DNA of 64,000 nt from Cannabis sativa (lineage: Eukaryota; Streptophyta; Magnoliopsida; Rosales; Cannabaceae). Location: assembly GCF_029168945.1 (NCBI RefSeq), contig NC_083601.1, positions 33,965,660 through 34,029,659 of the forward strand, read 5' to 3'. Of the stretch, positions 59,960 to 64,000 are shown piece by piece. Made by a program: the position numbers and the translations under genes. Positions within the stretch are counted from its first letter, which is position 1; each line of letters opens with the position of its first letter. The notes beneath the pieces are model-generated. The model ran no database searches, was not told the DNA's origin, and was given only the letters and a program-made list of their open reading frames with translations.

Positions 59960-62567
59960 CGTCAAACACCATCATTAATCTCCTTTCACCTTCGTAAAAC
60001 CCAATCCTGCTGGTGGTGCCGAACCCAAGGTGCTGGAAGAGCGTGGTGGCGATAATGAAGGACTGGTAGTCCCAGAATCCCAGAATCTTGTTATGGAAGG
60101 GATATATATTTTCATAAAAGAGAACATCTCGATCATGCAAAATATAATTGGTTTGAATGTCAAGTAAACTGTATCCTTTCATATTTTCAGGATACCCACT
60201 GAATATGCATGCTTTAAAATTTGGTGAGAATTTGTGTTCATGTGTTATGTGAGATACATATGCAAGACATCCAAAATTTCTTAAATGTTCATAAGCTGGT
60301 TGTTTTTTGTGCAATATTTCATAAGATGTCATGTCATGCAATAATACAGAGGAGTCCTATTGAGGAGATAAGTTGTCGTTCTTATCATGTAACTCTAATA
60401 GAAGACGGGTATGTTAGACTGAAAAGCTAAAGCAAGTGCCACATTCAATATGTGTTGGTGTTTGCGCTGAACAACTGAATTTTATTGAGGTCATCCAACA
60501 CATGACTGATAGTTGACAATATCTTAGTATAAGCTCTTTGGCATTGTCAGTCCTAATAGATTTGATATTTGTTTGATATTGGGTGTTGACAATGTAAAGA
60601 AATTTTGAATAATATATGGTGCATCATATTTAACTTTAAGAATGTAAACTCAAGTGTATCTTGAATGGTCATCTACTATTGTGAAAAACATACTTGTACC
60701 CTTCACTGGATGCAATAGGGTAGGGGCCCAAATGTCCATGTGAAGGAGATAAAAAACAGCAGGAGCAATATTGTTATTTGAGATAAAAGGTAGCTTTTTT
60801 TGTTTAGCAAAGTGACATGTTCTGCAATAAAAAACGAAATTTTTTATTAATCTTATTGGTAACTAATACAGATGGATAATTATAGAGAGTATGCCATTGT
60901 GTTTATTAAAAGAAACAGTACAAGCAGTAGGCATTTTATAGTTTGCAAAAGGATTTGTCTCCTGTTTTATGTATTATAGATTGCCTATTTTCCTAGCTGT
61001 CCAAATCCTCAATATCTGAGAAGATCCCTGAATAAGATATTGATTACTTGTGAATAATACACTATTAGAGCAAGTTCGTAACAATGCACTTACTGAGAGG
61101 AGATTAAAACGAAACTGAAGTACATAAAGTAAATTAGTTAAAATAATTTTTGAGTTGATAATTACAGTTCCAGTTTTAATTATTTGAACAAAAGTGCCAT
61201 CAGGTAATGTCACTTTATGTGCATTGTTTGTTTTGTTAAAAAATGCAAAGCATCTATCGTCATAACATGCATGGTGAGTTGCCCACTATCCACAATTCAA
61301 TGTGTTAGGAAAATCAAAGATTTTACCAGAGAAGTTGGTAACGGCTGGAATGTCATTGGAAGTTGAGGGAATTAATGGTAGTTGTTGTGCCAACATTGAG
61401 TAGTTTTGACACTATTTTGGTGTGAGTTGAGATGCAGTGACATCTGATTGTGGTCCAGTTATTTGCGAAGCATGAGGATTGTTCTTAGTGTTATGCGAAT
61501 TGTCTTGTTTTCGGCTTGAATTGGCATTACTATCGCTAGATCTGCGATTGCCATATCCAGGTGGAAATCTATGAAGGAAGTAACACTTCTCCTTGAGGTG
61601 ACCAGGTTTCTTGCAATGGGAACAAGTGGGACACATTCTTTTATTCGCGGATGCTAAATTAGCACTAGGATTGGAATCTGTAGTTGGAGTGGAAGATGTA
61701 ACAGCTACAATTGAGGGATTTATGCGAGTTCTTAGAGTTCTTTGATGTTCTTGTTGGACAATCATTGAAAAAACTTTGTTCAATGGTCGCCAAGGGTTGA
61801 TTAATAGAATCTGAGCGCAGACAGCGTGATAAAATTCGTTCAAACCAGTCCAAAACTAAAGAACCTGGTCATTGTTCATATATGCTTGATTCTGAGTTGA
61901 AGCGGCACAGTGCAAGGGAGTCGTGGACGAAATTAATTGATCTCATCCCACATAACAGTCAGTTTGGTGAAGTACTAACAAAATCCTCTCCTTGTCGAAG
62001 GTATATGGTCAATTCATTCAATTCAAAGATCCTAGGGCCATTGCCCTGGTTGAATCGAATGTTGAGAACAATCCACATCTCAGCTTCAGTATCAAAGTAC
62101 ATGATGTTGCTCTTAATCTCAGGGGATACAGAATGCAAGATCCAGAATATTACCATTTGATTACAACAAGTCCAAGAACATGAAAGTTGATCATGAGGAC
62201 GAGGTTGCGGAACCTTACCTTCGAGGAATGGTGTTTTATTTCTGGCACCAATGGAAAGCTTGAAATCTCTTTTTCATAATTGAAAATTTCGATTTGTGAG
62301 GATTGGAATGGCAAGAACAAGCCTTGGATGATCTGCATTGCTCAAGAAGTATGGGGGCACATCTTCACAGGCTAGCTGATCATTTGCAACAGGGAAATTT
62401 GAAGTTGGAGGAGGAGATGTAACTCGAGTCATCCCAACTAATGTTTGTGATGGTGGCAAAGCAACTTGATTTGTGGCATCGACGATTGGATCTTGACCAG
62501 TGGTGGTAGCTAAAGATGTTGGGCGAGTTCTCGTCATTATGTATTGAAGGTTTCTTGGAAAAATCAC
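59960..62567 (-). pseudogene. Second Copia element, decayed gag-pol lacking RT, RNase H and 3' LTR
   Basis: Read leftward from 62567: gag start (VPPYFLSNADHPRLVLA), gag body (PEIKSNIMYFDTEAEMW), a CCHC knuckle (CSHCKKPGHLKEKC, about 61600), a protease/pre-integrase part (LTNLLYVLQFRFNLLSVSAL, 61100), integrase core pieces (HMDIWAPT, VDDHSRYTWV, 60750-60660) and the integrase end (HLRNFGCLAYVSHITHEHKFSPN, RDVLFYENIYPF, 60300-60090). The frames are broken many times. Nothing of RT or RNase H is seen before the sequence turns into other repeats near 59950. Confidence 0.88.
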
Positions 62568-62591
62568 AGGTTAACTTCTAATACCATATAA

Positions 62592-62856
62592 GTTGGACAA
62601 ATATTAGCTTGAAGCTTTGTTTTATTATTGTTTCTATATATTGTGAATGGTACAAGATATGAGAGCCTTTGACATAGGCAGAGGGAGGAGAAGAGAAATT
62701 AGACAGACTAATTAACATTACAATTAATCTAAGCGAAGATTATAAAACCATTAACTAAATGTAGGACTACTTATCCTAATAATGTAGACTATACAAATAG
62801 GTTCCAGACAAGAGCAATAACACAACCGATGATTTTACTATCAAATTTCTGTAACA
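62592..62856 (-). repeat. Probable 5' LTR and primer site of the second Copia element
   Basis: On the minus strand it begins TGTTACAGAAATTTG at 62856 and runs into TTTGTCCAAC. TGGTATTAG (62586-62578), a variant of the initiator-tRNA-Met primer site, comes next and gag follows. No partner LTR is seen in the window. Confidence 0.65.
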
Positions 62857-63080
62857 ATACTTGCATAACAATGAATGAAACAAAAAAAATTTAATGGTAA
62901 CATTAATGAGAAGATATTATAGTAAGACAACTTATATATAATACAGATCAATCCACGTAAATGCAACTAAAAAGTCTCAAATAAGTAAAACGTAATGGAC
63001 AAAAAAGATGTGGGGAAGTTCAGACAATCACATCTATGACATAGTGAGCGAATTGGTCACTACTCATACATCCAAGAAGC

Positions 63081-63702
63081 TCATTTGTAGGTTCCCATAC
63101 CAACACCAGTTTCTCTACCTGTATAAGGTTGGAAGCTTTCTCTGGCGCTGGAGTAGCATACATAGTAAAATTCTGAGATTATTGCAGTTAAGAACACAAA
63201 AGCTGCACCAGCTGCGAAAACTCCTTTTCTCACGGTCTCACAGGATGGAGGGTTGTCTATACTGAAGAAGTTCCTGTACTTGGTATGGTAGGCATTCCTA
63301 ACTGAACCAGCCAATAAGCATGCCTCCGCAATGATGAAAAATACCCTGAAAGAAGTCATATAATAAGCATTCATTAGATAACAAATATCCATGATTATAC
63401 TTTTTGCCTTTGTCTAAATCAAATCCGAAACACAGGATGGTTATAAGATAGATATCTCAAAAAAAGGAAAGAGTTATCATGGTGATAGTTACATACCAGC
63501 AGATAATGAAAAGAACCACTGCCCAGGCCCTTGATCCTCCAGGACTTAAAGGCTTCCCGCAACAGAAGCATCGGCTTGCCACCATTATAATGATCTGACT
63601 TACCATAAGAAACAAGAATGCACCAACACCATACCCAGTTGCAATGTCTGAATTATAAACGCAGTAGTTGTAGTTCTTATCAGCATCTTGAACAACCCAC
63701 CC
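63081..63702 (-). CDS. DUF1218 membrane protein (modifying-wall-lignin-like), 5' part outside window
   Basis: Two 3' exons: 63702-63497 and 63345-63081, joined by a GT-AG intron in phase; upstream exons lie beyond 63702 and the window end. The product has the plant DUF1218 pattern: VYNSDIATGYGVGAFLFLMVSQIIIMVASR (in parts) as a membrane helix, CFCCGKPLSPGGSRAWAVVLFIICW, then IAEACLLAGSVRNAYHTKY, CETVRKGVFAAGAAFVFLTAI and SEFYYVCYSSA. It is probably a four-helix membrane protein with conserved cysteines; some relatives modify secondary-wall lignin, but this paralogue's role is unknown. Confidence 0.9.
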
Positions 63703-64000
63703 CTGTCATGGAATGTGTAACTGGATCAATACGTTTTTTTTCAAACACTACTAAATTATAATTATTTCATGGTTAAACGTGATAAACATTACTCAACCAT
63801 TCCCCAAATTGGTTATGAACTAATGATAAATATTGCTAATAAGACCAAGACTGAAGAACTCAGGTAAAATTATAAAAGGTATAAGATTCTATTCAAGGTA
63901 TTGGATGGCTACTTTATGGGAACAACATGGGGCTAAAGTAAAATCTAGGCACACATAAAACGAAAGAGGCAATTACCAATTGAATATCTATATGTTCATA

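Overview
This is nuclear DNA of a eudicot plant. The signs are plant genes split by GT-AG introns in AT-rich flanks, housekeeping promoters with GCCCA and telo-box motifs, a plant penta-EF-hand protein, a DUF1218 membrane protein, and Copia, LINE, Mutator and hAT elements of plant type. I cannot name the species from sequence alone.

Layout. RPN6, a 26S proteasome lid subunit, is on the minus strand at 1347-2615. Its 5' UTR intron and promoter reach to about 3225, with a 415-bp Mutator-type MITE just upstream (3296-3710). A GC-rich minisatellite block in AT-rich repeats follows (5.2-6.7 kb), then a five-exon PDCD6-like EF-hand gene on the minus strand (7525-10280). From 11.7 to 20.6 kb lies a 5'-truncated LINE split by a complete but coding-dead Copia element with near-identical LTRs. 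Then come tandem repeats and a truncated twin of the NRPB6 5' end (21457-22035). A 10.3-kb Mutator-like element (23848-34180, 9-bp target duplication TTTAAATAT) carries a MURA-type transposase on the plus strand and a DUF1985/Ulp1-protease gene on the minus strand. Right after it sits a second copy of the RPN6 promoter, 5' UTR and intron start, now upstream of the complete NRPB6 gene (35122-36803, plus). NRPC1, the RNA polymerase III largest subunit, is complete on the minus strand with 27 coding exons (54054 to 39095). NRPB6 and NRPC1 converge on 2.3 kb that holds a 1.1-kb foldback. From 54.4 to 62.9 kb there are SINE-like tRNA-derived heads, a long-terminal-inverted-repeat region, a MITE, a third RPN6 promoter copy and a decayed second Copia element. 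A DUF1218 gene is cut by the right edge.

How the pieces relate. The host genes serve basic machinery: proteasome lid, a subunit shared by all nuclear RNA polymerases, and the Pol III catalytic subunit. The most notable structure is the reuse of one housekeeping promoter module (RPN6 GCCCA cluster, telo-box, non-coding exon, splice donor) in three places, one of them apparently driving NRPB6, while a truncated NRPB6 twin 13 kb away has different upstream DNA. That points to promoter exchange by duplication. NRPC1 also uses three GC-AG introns, two of which the reading frame requires.
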